Below are positions 34,477 to 41,749 of a DNA stretch of 64,000 nt, in pieces (the stretch's first letter is position 1; every line of letters starts with the position of its first letter). Origin of the DNA: Haemophilus sp. (GTDB lineage Bacteria; Pseudomonadota; Gammaproteobacteria; Enterobacterales; Pasteurellaceae); NCBI GenBank assembly GCA_019423025.1, contig JAHZCD010000003.1, positions 62,001-126,000 of the forward strand. The letters are read 5' to 3'. The translations under genes were made by a program, and so were the position numbers. The notes beneath the pieces are model-generated. The model had not been told where the DNA came from. It was given only the letters and a program-made list of their open reading frames with translations, and ran no database searches.

Positions 34477-35076
34477 TTACTTAACTTTAAATATTTCTTT
34501 AAGTGCTTCTAAAAAACCATTAAATTTATTCTCAGCTTTATCTTTACGTACACACTCGCCTTCGTATGTTTTAGTAAGAGGCTGAACTACCGTGAATCTA
34601 TCTCTTGAGAATTTAGTCACCTTCAACTCGATAGTATCCTCTTTACCAATATTGTTTGAATAAATGTTAAAAGCACTTTTCTCAATATTCTTAAAGCTCT
34701 TTGTCTGTTGTATTTTCTCAAATGTATCAGGATAAATTAAACGTTGTGCACTTTGTTTTTTTAATTTGTATACCAAATAATTATTATTAAAACTCCAACT
34801 ACCATTAGCAATAGTTAAATATTTTAACGGTGAAGAGAAATAGTCTTTAATTGGTAATTCAGCATATCTACTTAAGCTATGATCAAAAATGAAATTCTCA
34901 TCTTTAAGAGAACCGTCTGATTTAAGATAAATTAAATCAATAGTTCCCACTCCAATATCTTCATATTTGATTGAGCAAGACCAATCTCCCACAAAATCTT
35001 GTTTCGTTAGGTTTGATGGAGTTGATGAACAACCTACTAAGGCAAGGACTAGACCACTAAAAAATAACTTTCTCAT
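34477..35076 (-). CDS. Predicted lipoprotein of unknown function
   Basis: A 199-residue protein starting MRKLFFSGLVLALVGCSS, with a good lipobox (LVGC, lipidation at C16). An AGAGG ribosome binding site supports the ATG at 35076 over the upstream in-frame ATG. The mature part contains GDWSCSIKYEDIGVG near the start and YEGECVRKDK near the end, so two cysteines could form a disulfide; GSWSFNNNYLVYKLK suggests a beta-rich fold. I do not recognise the family. It is convergent with the protein E-like gene and ends just past the shared terminator. Confidence 0.75.
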   Translation of the reverse strand: MRKLFFSGLVLALVGCSSTPSNLTKQDFVGDWSCSIKYEDIGVGTIDLIYLKSDGSLKDENFIFDHSLSRYAELPIKDYFSSPLKYLTIANGSWSFNNNYLVYKLKKQSAQRLIYPDTFEKIQQTKSFKNIEKSAFNIYSNNIGKEDTIELKVTKFSRDRFTVVQPLTKTYEGECVRKDKAENKFNGFLEALKEIFKVK

Positions 35077-35163
35077 AAATACCTCTTTGTGTAAAAACAT
35101 TAGGTATTTTACACAAAATAAAGCGAAAGTGCGGTCAAATTTTCAAACCTTTTAGATAGAACA

Positions 35164-35187
35164 AAACCCCGAATTACTTCGGGGTTT
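35164..35187 (-). terminator. Terminator of grcA
   Basis: AAACCCCGAA at 35164-35173 pairs with TTCGGGGTTT at 35178-35187 with a TTAC loop; on the minus strand TTTTGTTC follows. It lies just past the grcA stop codon. Confidence 0.88.
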
Positions 35188-35208
35188 CTTTTTTCATTCA
35201 AACTGAAA

Positions 35209-35592
35209 TTATAGGCTTTCAGTGAAAGTACGAGTAATAACGTCGCGTTGTTGTTCTGGTGTTAAAGAGTTGAAACGTACTGCGTAACCAGAAACACGGA
35301 TAGTTAATTGAGGGTATTTATCCGGGTTGTTTACTGCATCTTCTAAAGTTTCACGACGTAATACGTTTACGTTTAAGTGTTGACCACCTTCAACTTTAAC
35401 AGTTGGTGCTACGTTTACCGGTAATTCACGGTATTCGATTTGGCCTAATTCGCTCACTGCTACTACTTGGTCTTCTGCGAATTCAGCTTTTGCACATAAA
35501 CAACGAGCTTCATTTTTTTCGCTGTCTAATAACCAGAACGAGTTTAAAAGATTGTCATTTGCTGCTTGAGTAATTTGAATACCTTTGATCAT
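35209..35592 (-). CDS. grcA: Autonomous glycyl radical cofactor GrcA
   Basis: A 127-residue protein whose C-terminus carries the glycyl radical motif RVSGYAVRFNSLT and reads on to QQRDVITRTFTESL. It is a spare radical domain that restores pyruvate formate-lyase cleaved by oxygen. The start has GGAGGC upstream. An FNR-like site is at 35715-35728. The product fits the anaerobic theme of nrf and men genes in the window. Confidence 0.96.
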   Translation of the reverse strand: MIKGIQITQAANDNLLNSFWLLDSEKNEARCLCAKAEFAEDQVVAVSELGQIEYRELPVNVAPTVKVEGGQHLNVNVLRRETLEDAVNNPDKYPQLTIRVSGYAVRFNSLTPEQQRDVITRTFTESL

Positions 35593-35714
35593 AAAGTGCC
35601 TCCTAATTTGGCGATTGTATATTTATTAAACTGTGCAAATTTTATCAAACTATTTGAAGAATTCAATTAATTTTGACCTAAAACAGGTTCTTTTTTCTGA
35701 CTAATTTTTAAAAA

Positions 35715-35728
35715 TTGATCTAGATTAA
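35715..35728 (-). promoter_or_regulatory. FNR-like site upstream of grcA
   Basis: TTGAT-CTAG-ATTAA differs from the FNR consensus at one base. It is about 123 bp before the grcA start codon in the 265-bp gap between the divergent grcA and ung genes. grcA (yfiD) is FNR-activated in E. coli, which supports the call. The gap also has a TATAAT at 35820-35825 that could serve ung. Confidence 0.6.
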
Positions 35729-35857
35729 AGTTTCAGCCACAGCAAGGACTCAATACACCCACACTTTTAACAAAGCATTAACAAAATTCTCAGATAAAGC
35801 CTTTCTAAGCAATTTCATTTATAATGTGCTCAAGCTTATTCAATAAGGAAATACAGA

Positions 35858-36517
35858 ATGAAAACCTGGACAGATGTTATCGGTCAAGAGAAAGAAAAAC
35901 CTTACTTTAAACACATTCTACAACAAGTTCATCAAGAGCGACTCGCGGGGAAAACCATTTACCCACCGCAAGACGAAGTGTTTAATGCCTTTAAATATAC
36001 GACATTTGATGAGGTGAAAGTCGTCATTTTAGGACAGGATCCCTACCATGGCCCAAATCAAGCGCACGGTTTAGCTTTTTCGGTGAAACCTGAAGTGGCA
36101 ATTCCCCCTTCTCTACTGAATATGTACAAAGAATTGGCTAACGACATTCCAGGTTTTCACATGCCAAATCATGGCTACTTAGTGAAATGGGCGGAGCAAG
36201 GTGTACTGCTGCTTAACACCGTGCTGACCGTAGAACGTGGCATGGCTCATTCACACGCTAAATTTGGTTGGGAAGTTTTTACAGATCAAGTGATTGCAGC
36301 ACTTAATGAACACCGTGAAAAAGTAGTATTTTTACTTTGGGGAAGCCATGCTCAGAAAAAAGGGCAATTTATTGATCGCAATCGTCATTATGTTTTAACT
36401 GCCCCGCACCCTTCTCCACTTTCGGCACATCGTGGTTTTCTAGGATGTCATCATTTTTCTAAAACTAACGAATATTTAAAACAAAATGGTTTAACTGAAA
36501 TTGATTGGCAAGTTTAA
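35858..36517 (+). CDS. ung: Uracil-DNA glycosylase
   Basis: A 219-residue family 1 enzyme: the water-activating motif GQDPYHG near residue 60 and the DNA-intercalation loop HPSPLSAHRG near residue 186 are intact. It removes uracil from DNA. It is convergent with tadA and the last 4 bases of the two genes overlap. Confidence 0.97.
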   Translation: MKTWTDVIGQEKEKPYFKHILQQVHQERLAGKTIYPPQDEVFNAFKYTTFDEVKVVILGQDPYHGPNQAHGLAFSVKPEVAIPPSLLNMYKELANDIPGFHMPNHGYLVKWAEQGVLLLNTVLTVERGMAHSHAKFGWEVFTDQVIAALNEHREKVVFLLWGSHAQKKGQFIDRNRHYVLTAPHPSPLSAHRGFLGCHHFSKTNEYLKQNGLTEIDWQV

Positions 36518-37032
36518 GATTGCGACTCAACATCAAGCGGGAGATTCTTTTCCCGCTTTTCTTCTTTTTTCTGCTCTCGTCTTTTTTTGAAAAAATCACT
36601 CAATTTCTGACCGCACTTTTCTGCGAGCACGCCAGAGGTAATTTCTAACGTATGGTTCATTTTATAATCATCAAAGAAATGAAAGCGAGAACCTACTGCC
36701 CCGGTTTTATAATCTGATGCACCGAAGACTAAACGTTTAATGCGGCTATGTAAAATCGCACCTGCACACATGGTACAAGGCTCAAGGGTAACATAGAGTG
36801 TGGTGTTGAGCAGACGATAATTTTGAATATTTTGTGCAGCGTTACGCAATGCAACAATTTCAGCGTGAGCGGTCGGATCATGTTCAATGATAGATAAATT
36901 CCAGCCTTCACCGAGAATATTTCCTTCATCATCCACTAACACCGCCCCGACAGGAATCTCGCCGAGTGCTTCTGCACGATCGGCAAGCATCAGGGCGTGT
37001 TGCATAAATTTCTCGTCTAAATCTGACCGCAC
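36514..37032 (-). CDS. tadA: tRNA-specific adenosine deaminase TadA
   Basis: A 172-residue zinc deaminase that converts A34 to inosine in tRNA-Arg. The zinc site is HAEI and PCTMC; GAVGSRFHFF and the C-terminal FFKKRREQKKEEK are typical. The start is uncertain: the frame begins at a GTG at 37032 that lies inside an uptake sequence (37026-37034), while the first ATG, nine codons in, would lose residues that align with other TadA proteins. I favour the GTG. A second uptake sequence is at 36610-36618. Confidence 0.93.
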   Translation of the reverse strand: MRSDLDEKFMQHALMLADRAEALGEIPVGAVLVDDEGNILGEGWNLSIIEHDPTAHAEIVALRNAAQNIQNYRLLNTTLYVTLEPCTMCAGAILHSRIKRLVFGASDYKTGAVGSRFHFFDDYKMNHTLEITSGVLAEKCGQKLSDFFKKRREQKKEEKREKNLPLDVESQS

Positions 37033-37041
37033 TTTGAATGC

Positions 37042-37893
37042 CTAAACTGAGAAAGGATATTTGATTGGTTCGTGAGATTGATAACCCACCACCTTGAAAT
37101 CATCCATCGTTACCCAAGTCTCAAGATCTTCAAGGGTTTTAATATCAGGATTAATTTCTAATTGTGGTGAAGGGAATGGTTCACGTTTTAATTGCACATC
37201 ACGCATTAACTCAAGTTGGTCTTCATAAATATGCGCATTTACAATTTTATGATATGCCTTACCCGGTTTATTACCAGTAATTTGCGCCATTAATGCAAGG
37301 AAAGTAAAAACTTGAATTTGATTGAAGTTTAAGCCAAGTGGCACATCACAAGAACGCTGATAACTGGTTAAGTGCAATGTATCGCCCACTAAGGAAAATG
37401 TGTGAGTGTGCATACAAGGACGCAAACAGCCTAGGTCAAATTCGCCTGGATTGAAGAAAGTCAGGATTTCGCCACGATCATCAATACCTCGACTTAAATT
37501 ATTCACAATTTTACGAAGTTGGTCGATGGTTTCGCCATTCGGCTTACGCCATGCTCTGCCTTGCACACCATAAACGCGACCCATATCATCGGTGCCTTTA
37601 CGATGTGGATTGGCAAGCCAAGCGGTATTTTCATTGGCATTGGCATCCCACGTTTTGGTACCAAGCTTACGGAAGTCAGCCGCATTGTCATAACCACGGA
37701 TATAACCTAAAAATTCCGCAATCGCCGCTTTCCAATAGCTTTTACGCGTGGTAATTAAGGGGAATTGATTATTAGCAACATCATATTCTAAATCCGCATT
37801 AATCACTGTAAGGCAACGCTTACCAGTACGCTCATTAGCAACCCACTCACCCTCATTTACAATACGTCGACAAAGATCTAAATATTGTTTCAT
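37042..37893 (-). CDS. thyA: Thymidylate synthase
   Basis: A 283-residue ThyA. Visible motifs: LRPCMHTHTF with the catalytic cysteine, SYQRSCDVPLGLNFNQIQ, and NAHIYEDQ in place of the usual THLY region. The sequence is somewhat diverged from E. coli ThyA but matches Pasteurellaceae forms. It methylates dUMP using methylene-tetrahydrofolate. A GTAAGGAGTT ribosome binding site fixes the ATG at 37893; the 24 upstream in-frame codons overlap the end of lgt. It lies 13 bases after lgt, the conserved lgt-thyA pair. Confidence 0.96.
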   Translation of the reverse strand: MKQYLDLCRRIVNEGEWVANERTGKRCLTVINADLEYDVANNQFPLITTRKSYWKAAIAEFLGYIRGYDNAADFRKLGTKTWDANANENTAWLANPHRKGTDDMGRVYGVQGRAWRKPNGETIDQLRKIVNNLSRGIDDRGEILTFFNPGEFDLGCLRPCMHTHTFSLVGDTLHLTSYQRSCDVPLGLNFNQIQVFTFLALMAQITGNKPGKAYHKIVNAHIYEDQLELMRDVQLKREPFPSPQLEINPDIKTLEDLETWVTMDDFKVVGYQSHEPIKYPFSV

Positions 37894-37906
37894 AAAAAAC
37901 TCCTTA

Positions 37907-38713
37907 CTAATGAATCGCACTTTTAGAACGATTGTATGCCCATGCCATAATAAACCCACCACCAATAATCATCGGCAAACAAAGCGCTTGTCCACGAGTC
38001 ATGATGCCTAAGAAAGATTCCACTTCTGGCTCACGGACATATTCAACGATAAAACGGAAAATACCGTAACAAACCAGGAATAATCCAGCTACTGAACCCA
38101 CAGGACGAGGCTTTTTAATAAAGACATTCAGAATAATAAACAGCACGAAACCTTCTAAGAACGCCTCATAAAGCTGTGAAGGATGGCGAGGTAATAACAA
38201 TGGATCATTTGGGAAAATCATGGCCCAAGGCACATCCGTTTCTCGTCCCCAAAGTTCTAAATTGATGAAATTACCAATTCGTCCCATCCCTAAGCCGAAT
38301 GGAATCAAGGGCGCTACAAAATCTGCCGTCTGCCAGAAGCTTCTTTTTTGAGAATAAGAGGTCCAAATCATTGAGATAATCACCCCAATTAATCCACCAT
38401 GGAATGACATTCCCCCTTCCCAAACACGAAATAAATACAGCGGGTCTTGCACAAAATGATCGAAATTATAGAAGAAAACATCCCCAATGCGACCACCTAA
38501 GAACACGCCCATAAAGCCATTAAAAAGTAACGTATCCACTTGATCCACAGTCCAACCACTATTTGGTTGATTGGCACGACGAACCGCTAGCCAACGAGCA
38601 AAGATAAAGCCTAATAAATACATTAAACCATACCAACGCAGCCCAATATTGCTATCACCGAAAGTGAAAATAGTCGGATCAAAATGTGGAAGCATCAAAA
38701 ATTCTGAATTCAT
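37907..38713 (-). CDS. lgt: Prolipoprotein diacylglyceryl transferase
   Basis: A 268-residue membrane enzyme with about seven helices. The family signature GRIGNFINLELWGRETD is intact, as are RWYGLMYLLGF and MSFHGGLIGV. It attaches diacylglycerol to the lipobox cysteine, the first step for the lipoproteins encoded in this window. It lies 8 bases after the TSUP permease gene. Confidence 0.96.
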   Translation of the reverse strand: MNSEFLMLPHFDPTIFTFGDSNIGLRWYGLMYLLGFIFARWLAVRRANQPNSGWTVDQVDTLLFNGFMGVFLGGRIGDVFFYNFDHFVQDPLYLFRVWEGGMSFHGGLIGVIISMIWTSYSQKRSFWQTADFVAPLIPFGLGMGRIGNFINLELWGRETDVPWAMIFPNDPLLLPRHPSQLYEAFLEGFVLFIILNVFIKKPRPVGSVAGLFLVCYGIFRFIVEYVREPEVESFLGIMTRGQALCLPMIIGGGFIMAWAYNRSKSAIH

Positions 38714-38721
38714 AACATTCC

Positions 38722-39516
38722 TTATTTCATAAACATATCAACTGCAATTGCAATTAATAGCAAGGCAAAGCCTTTTTTCAAAGTTGATACAGGGAGTTTT
38801 GAGGTTGCTGTTGCCCCTAATTTAGAAGTGAAAAATGAGGTGGCCGTAATACCGAGCACTGCGGGTAAATAAATATAACCTAGGGAATAATCCGGCATGG
38901 AAGGGTTACCCCAACCACTCACCATAAAGCTTAACATGCCAGATAAGCCAAGAAGCGCGCCACAGAACGCAGAAGAACCGATAGATTTTTTTATATCGAT
39001 ACCGCGAGAGTTTAAAAATGGTACTATAAAACCACCGCCGCCAATGCCTGCTGCACTTGATGCCATACCAATCAAAATACCGCCAATAACGGAAGATTGT
39101 GTTGTTAAAGGTTTGGTTTTCCCTGTGCTTTTCTTAATAGAAATCACCATTTTGGTTGCTAAATACACGACTAAACAGGCAAAGATTTTAGCTGATACAT
39201 CACGATCAAGCTTGCCAATAAACAAACCAGAGATAAAGACCGAAATCATGACCATCGGTGCCAATACTTTAACGGCACTCCACTCTATATTGCCTAGTTT
39301 ATGATGACGCTGCGCAGAAGAAAATCCCGTAATCACAATAGTCGCAAATGAAGTCCCTAAGGCTGTGGACATCAACATTTGCTCTGGAATGCCCATCATC
39401 GGCAATAAATAAACCAATGTTGGTACAATGACTAATCCGCCACCGATGCCAAATAATCCGGCAAGAAAACCCACAACAGACCCGACAAGTAAACAAAGTA
39501 GAATAAAAGTGAGCAT
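38722..39516 (-). CDS. TSUP/TauE-SafE family permease
   Basis: A 264-residue membrane protein with eight predicted helices and the two inverted glycine motifs of the family: GFLAGLFGIGGGLVIVPTL near the N-terminus and ASSAAGIGGGGFIVPFL in the second half. Members export sulfite, sulfoacetate or other small anions; the substrate here is not known. Its start codon shares one base with the rppH stop, so it is coupled to rppH. Confidence 0.9.
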   Translation of the reverse strand: MLTFILLCLLVGSVVGFLAGLFGIGGGLVIVPTLVYLLPMMGIPEQMLMSTALGTSFATIVITGFSSAQRHHKLGNIEWSAVKVLAPMVMISVFISGLFIGKLDRDVSAKIFACLVVYLATKMVISIKKSTGKTKPLTTQSSVIGGILIGMASSAAGIGGGGFIVPFLNSRGIDIKKSIGSSAFCGALLGLSGMLSFMVSGWGNPSMPDYSLGYIYLPAVLGITATSFFTSKLGATATSKLPVSTLKKGFALLLIAIAVDMFMK

Positions 39517-40109
39517 TATTGCCCCCTTGATTTATAAGATGGACGTTTTTGATATTTAGAAAAGCCGCTCTTGCGCGGAGCGTGATACGGTTTATTTGTC
39601 TCATGCTCCTGTGTATTTTCAAGTAATGTTTTTTCGTTGCCAAACATCACTTGAGCAAACTCTTTCATCGCTTTACGATAAACATCTTTCTTAAAGGACA
39701 CAACCTGACGTACAGGATACCAAAAACTCACCCAACGCCAACCATCAAATTCGGGGGATTTTGTTGTGTTCATATTAATATTTTTTTCATCCCCCACTAA
39801 TTGTAACAAAAACCAACGTTGTTTTTGCCCAATACACATGGGTTTGCTGTCATAACGCAGCAATCTTTTCGGCAGCTTATAACGCAACCAATGTTTAGAG
39901 GCATAAAGCACCTTCACATCTTTAGGTTGCAAGCCAATTTCTTCATATAATTCACGATACATGGCTTGTTCGGCACTTTCATTATCGTTAATTCCACCTT
40001 GCGGGAATTGCCACGAATTCTGCCCGTATCGTTTAGCCCAAAGCACCTGTCCTTTGCGATTACAAATGACAATGCCTACATTTGGACGGTAGCCATCAAA
40101 ATCGATCAC
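39516..40109 (-). CDS. rppH: RNA pyrophosphohydrolase RppH
   Basis: A 197-residue Nudix hydrolase: FDGYRPNVGIVICN at the start and the Nudix box GGINDNESAEQ ... RELYEEIGL. It removes pyrophosphate from triphosphorylated 5' ends and starts mRNA decay. The basic C-terminal tail (HAPRKSGFSKYQKRPSYKS) is typical of Pasteurellaceae RppH. The promoter must lie in the 484-bp gap to ampD, where several DnaA boxes lie 92-144 bp upstream of the start codon. Confidence 0.95.
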   Translation of the reverse strand: MIDFDGYRPNVGIVICNRKGQVLWAKRYGQNSWQFPQGGINDNESAEQAMYRELYEEIGLQPKDVKVLYASKHWLRYKLPKRLLRYDSKPMCIGQKQRWFLLQLVGDEKNINMNTTKSPEFDGWRWVSFWYPVRQVVSFKKDVYRKAMKEFAQVMFGNEKTLLENTQEHETNKPYHAPRKSGFSKYQKRPSYKSRGQ

Positions 40110-40200
40110 TATCGTTCACCTTAAATTTTGTACAAAAATAATTTGCAGATTGTTTCATAAATTCGCTTTTTTATCAACCGAATGGGCATATTTACCCTAT

Positions 40201-40572
40201 TGTGGATAACTCTGTGGGTAACACTTGGATAATCTAAATTTAACTGTGTATAAAGATCAAAAATCGCTTTTCACACTTCATTTTTTTCATTTTTGCATAA
40301 CCTTTAATCAAAAATTTTCCGAAAAAAATGACCGCACTTTTTCTCATCAAAGTGCGGTCAAAAATTCAGCCATTTTTTAATTTAAACATTCCTTGCTTGG
40401 TGAAGAAATAACAACTGTGAGTTATTCAATATTTCTGTGGATAAAATTGTGATTGAGCAAATGGCGAATGTTGCATAACTCTTCTCAGCATTTTAGCTTC
40501 AATTTTAGAGAGAAAATTTTCTCTTTAATTTCATTAAGATAAGGATTATTCACGGAAATTATCTTACTCACA
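40201..40572. other. DnaA-box cluster in a gene-free segment (candidate replication-related site)
   Basis: The segment 40110-40593 has no gene. It holds three perfect DnaA boxes (consensus TTATNCACA or complement): TGTGGATAA at 40201-40209, TGTGTATAA at 40245-40253 and TGTGGATAA at 40436-40444. Three more differ at one base: TGTGGGTAA at 40213-40221, TTATTCACG at 40546-40554 and TTACTCACA at 40564-40572. The sequence is very AT-rich and includes a perfect palindrome AGAGAAAATTTTCTCT at 40509-40524. Few GATC sites are present. Orientation of flanking genes switches near here. It could be an origin, a DnaA-titration or reactivation site, or a DnaA-controlled rppH promoter. Confidence 0.55.
40329..40360 (-). 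terminator. Paired uptake sequences acting as a terminator downstream of ampD
   Basis: TGACCGCACTTT at 40329-40340 and AAAGTGCGGTCA at 40349-40360 make a 12-bp stem with an 8-base loop; on the minus strand a seven-T run follows. It is about 230 bases past the ampD stop codon, inside the DnaA-box cluster. Confidence 0.7.
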
Positions 40573-40593
40573 TTCAATCAAAAATTTTAGTGA

Positions 40594-41157
40594 TTATTTT
40601 TTATCCAAGCCTTTTTTGACTAACGCTAAATAGCGTTCCCACTCAAAATATTGACCTGGATCGATCTTGCGACCAGGTGAAATATCGCAATGTCCAACGA
40701 TACGATCGAGCGTTATTTTCGGGTAAGCTTGCATGATATCTCGTGTTAATGTAGCAAGCACTTGGTATTGTTCCTCTGTAAAAGGTTGTTCATTACTGCC
40801 CTCTAGCTCAATCCCAATCGCAAAATCATTACATTTATCACGTCCTTCAAAGCAAGAAAGTCCCGCATGCCATGCTCTGTCATCGAAACTGACATATTGT
40901 GTCACTTTGCCATCACGTTCTATTAAACAATGAGCTGACACACGAAATTGATAAATTTCTTCAAAATAAGGATGAATAGTGGGATCGAGTTTTCCTTGGA
41001 AAAAATCATCTACATATCCACCACCAAATTGTTCTGGCGGCAAACTGATGTAATGAATAACGAGTAATGAAATATCCTCTACATCAGGACGTTCATCAAA
41101 ATGTGGTGAAATCACTTTTCTTGTCTGGCTTAACCAGCCATTTTTTATCTTATTCAT
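40594..41157 (-). CDS. ampD: 1,6-anhydro-N-acetylmuramyl-L-alanine amidase AmpD
   Basis: A 187-residue cytoplasmic zinc amidase: LLVIHYISLPPEQFGG holds the first zinc histidine and VGHCDISPGRKIDPG the second histidine and the aspartate; WHAGLSCFEGRDKCND and GIELEG are also typical. It cleaves recycled anhydromuropeptides. It is divergent from pilA; the shared 142-bp gap holds the CRP-S site for pilA. Confidence 0.96.
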   Translation of the reverse strand: MNKIKNGWLSQTRKVISPHFDERPDVEDISLLVIHYISLPPEQFGGGYVDDFFQGKLDPTIHPYFEEIYQFRVSAHCLIERDGKVTQYVSFDDRAWHAGLSCFEGRDKCNDFAIGIELEGSNEQPFTEEQYQVLATLTRDIMQAYPKITLDRIVGHCDISPGRKIDPGQYFEWERYLALVKKGLDKK

Positions 41158-41182
41158 CTGTTTTTCTGCGATTAAATTTCAT

Positions 41183-41204
41183 TTTTGCGATCTCGATCGC
41201 AAAA
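41183..41204 (+). promoter_or_regulatory. CRP-S (Sxy-dependent competence) site of pilABCD
   Basis: The 22-bp element TTTTGCGA-N6-TCGCAAAA has two perfect CRP-S half sites with TGCGA cores. TACTTT at 41221-41226 is a plausible -10 element; the implied start near 41233 places the site centre about 40 bases upstream, the class II position. An uptake sequence begins 2 bases downstream, at 41206. Confidence 0.92.
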
Positions 41205-41299
41205 GAAGTGCGGTCAGTTTTACTTTCATTTTTCCCTTTTACACAATGTTGCAGCCAATCCTGGCATTTTTTTATTCAACCAAAAGGAAATTTAATTTA

Positions 41300-41743
41300 A
41301 TGAAACTGACTTTTTCTAAACCTTTACATAAAGGTTTTACGTTAATTGAATTGATGATCGTGATTGCGATTATTGCTATTCTCGCGACGATCGCCATTCC
41401 GTCTTATCAAAATTATACCAAAAAAGCGGCTATCTCCGAATTGTTACAAGCTTCTGCACCTTATAAATCTGATGTGGAACTATGTATCTATAGCACCAAT
41501 GCCCCGACAAACTGTTCAGGTGGCTCAAATGGCATTGCAGAAGACATCAGTACCGCAAAAGGCTATGTCAAATCCATCACCACGAAATCGGGTGTGATTA
41601 CGGTAACAGGAAATGGCGCATTGGATGGAATCAGTTATTCTTTAACGGCGACAGGCTCAACCTCATCAGGTGTTACCTGGACAACTGCTTGCCCAAGTAA
41701 TGCTGATTTATTCCCTGCAGGCTTCTGTTCTTCTGCTAAATAG
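41300..41743 (+). CDS. pilA: Type IV pilin PilA
   Basis: A 147-residue type IVa pilin. The leader MKLTFSKPLHKG is cut before FTLIELMIVIAIIAILATIA, so the mature protein begins with Phe and has Glu5. Two cysteine pairs are visible (CIYSTNAPTNC and CPSNADLFPAGFC), the latter forming the usual C-terminal disulfide loop. An AAAGGA precedes the ATG at 41300; the upstream in-frame ATG is not used. In Haemophilus the pilus pulls DNA across the outer membrane and also supports twitching and adhesion. It heads the competence-regulated pilABCD operon. Confidence 0.96.
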   Translation: MKLTFSKPLHKGFTLIELMIVIAIIAILATIAIPSYQNYTKKAAISELLQASAPYKSDVELCIYSTNAPTNCSGGSNGIAEDISTAKGYVKSITTKSGVITVTGNGALDGISYSLTATGSTSSGVTWTTACPSNADLFPAGFCSSAK

Positions 41744-41749
41744 CGAAAC

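Noticed and set aside
40141..40593. A possible small gene in the long gap between rppH and ampD
   Set aside because: No frame of useful length with a ribosome binding site was seen; stops are frequent in all frames.
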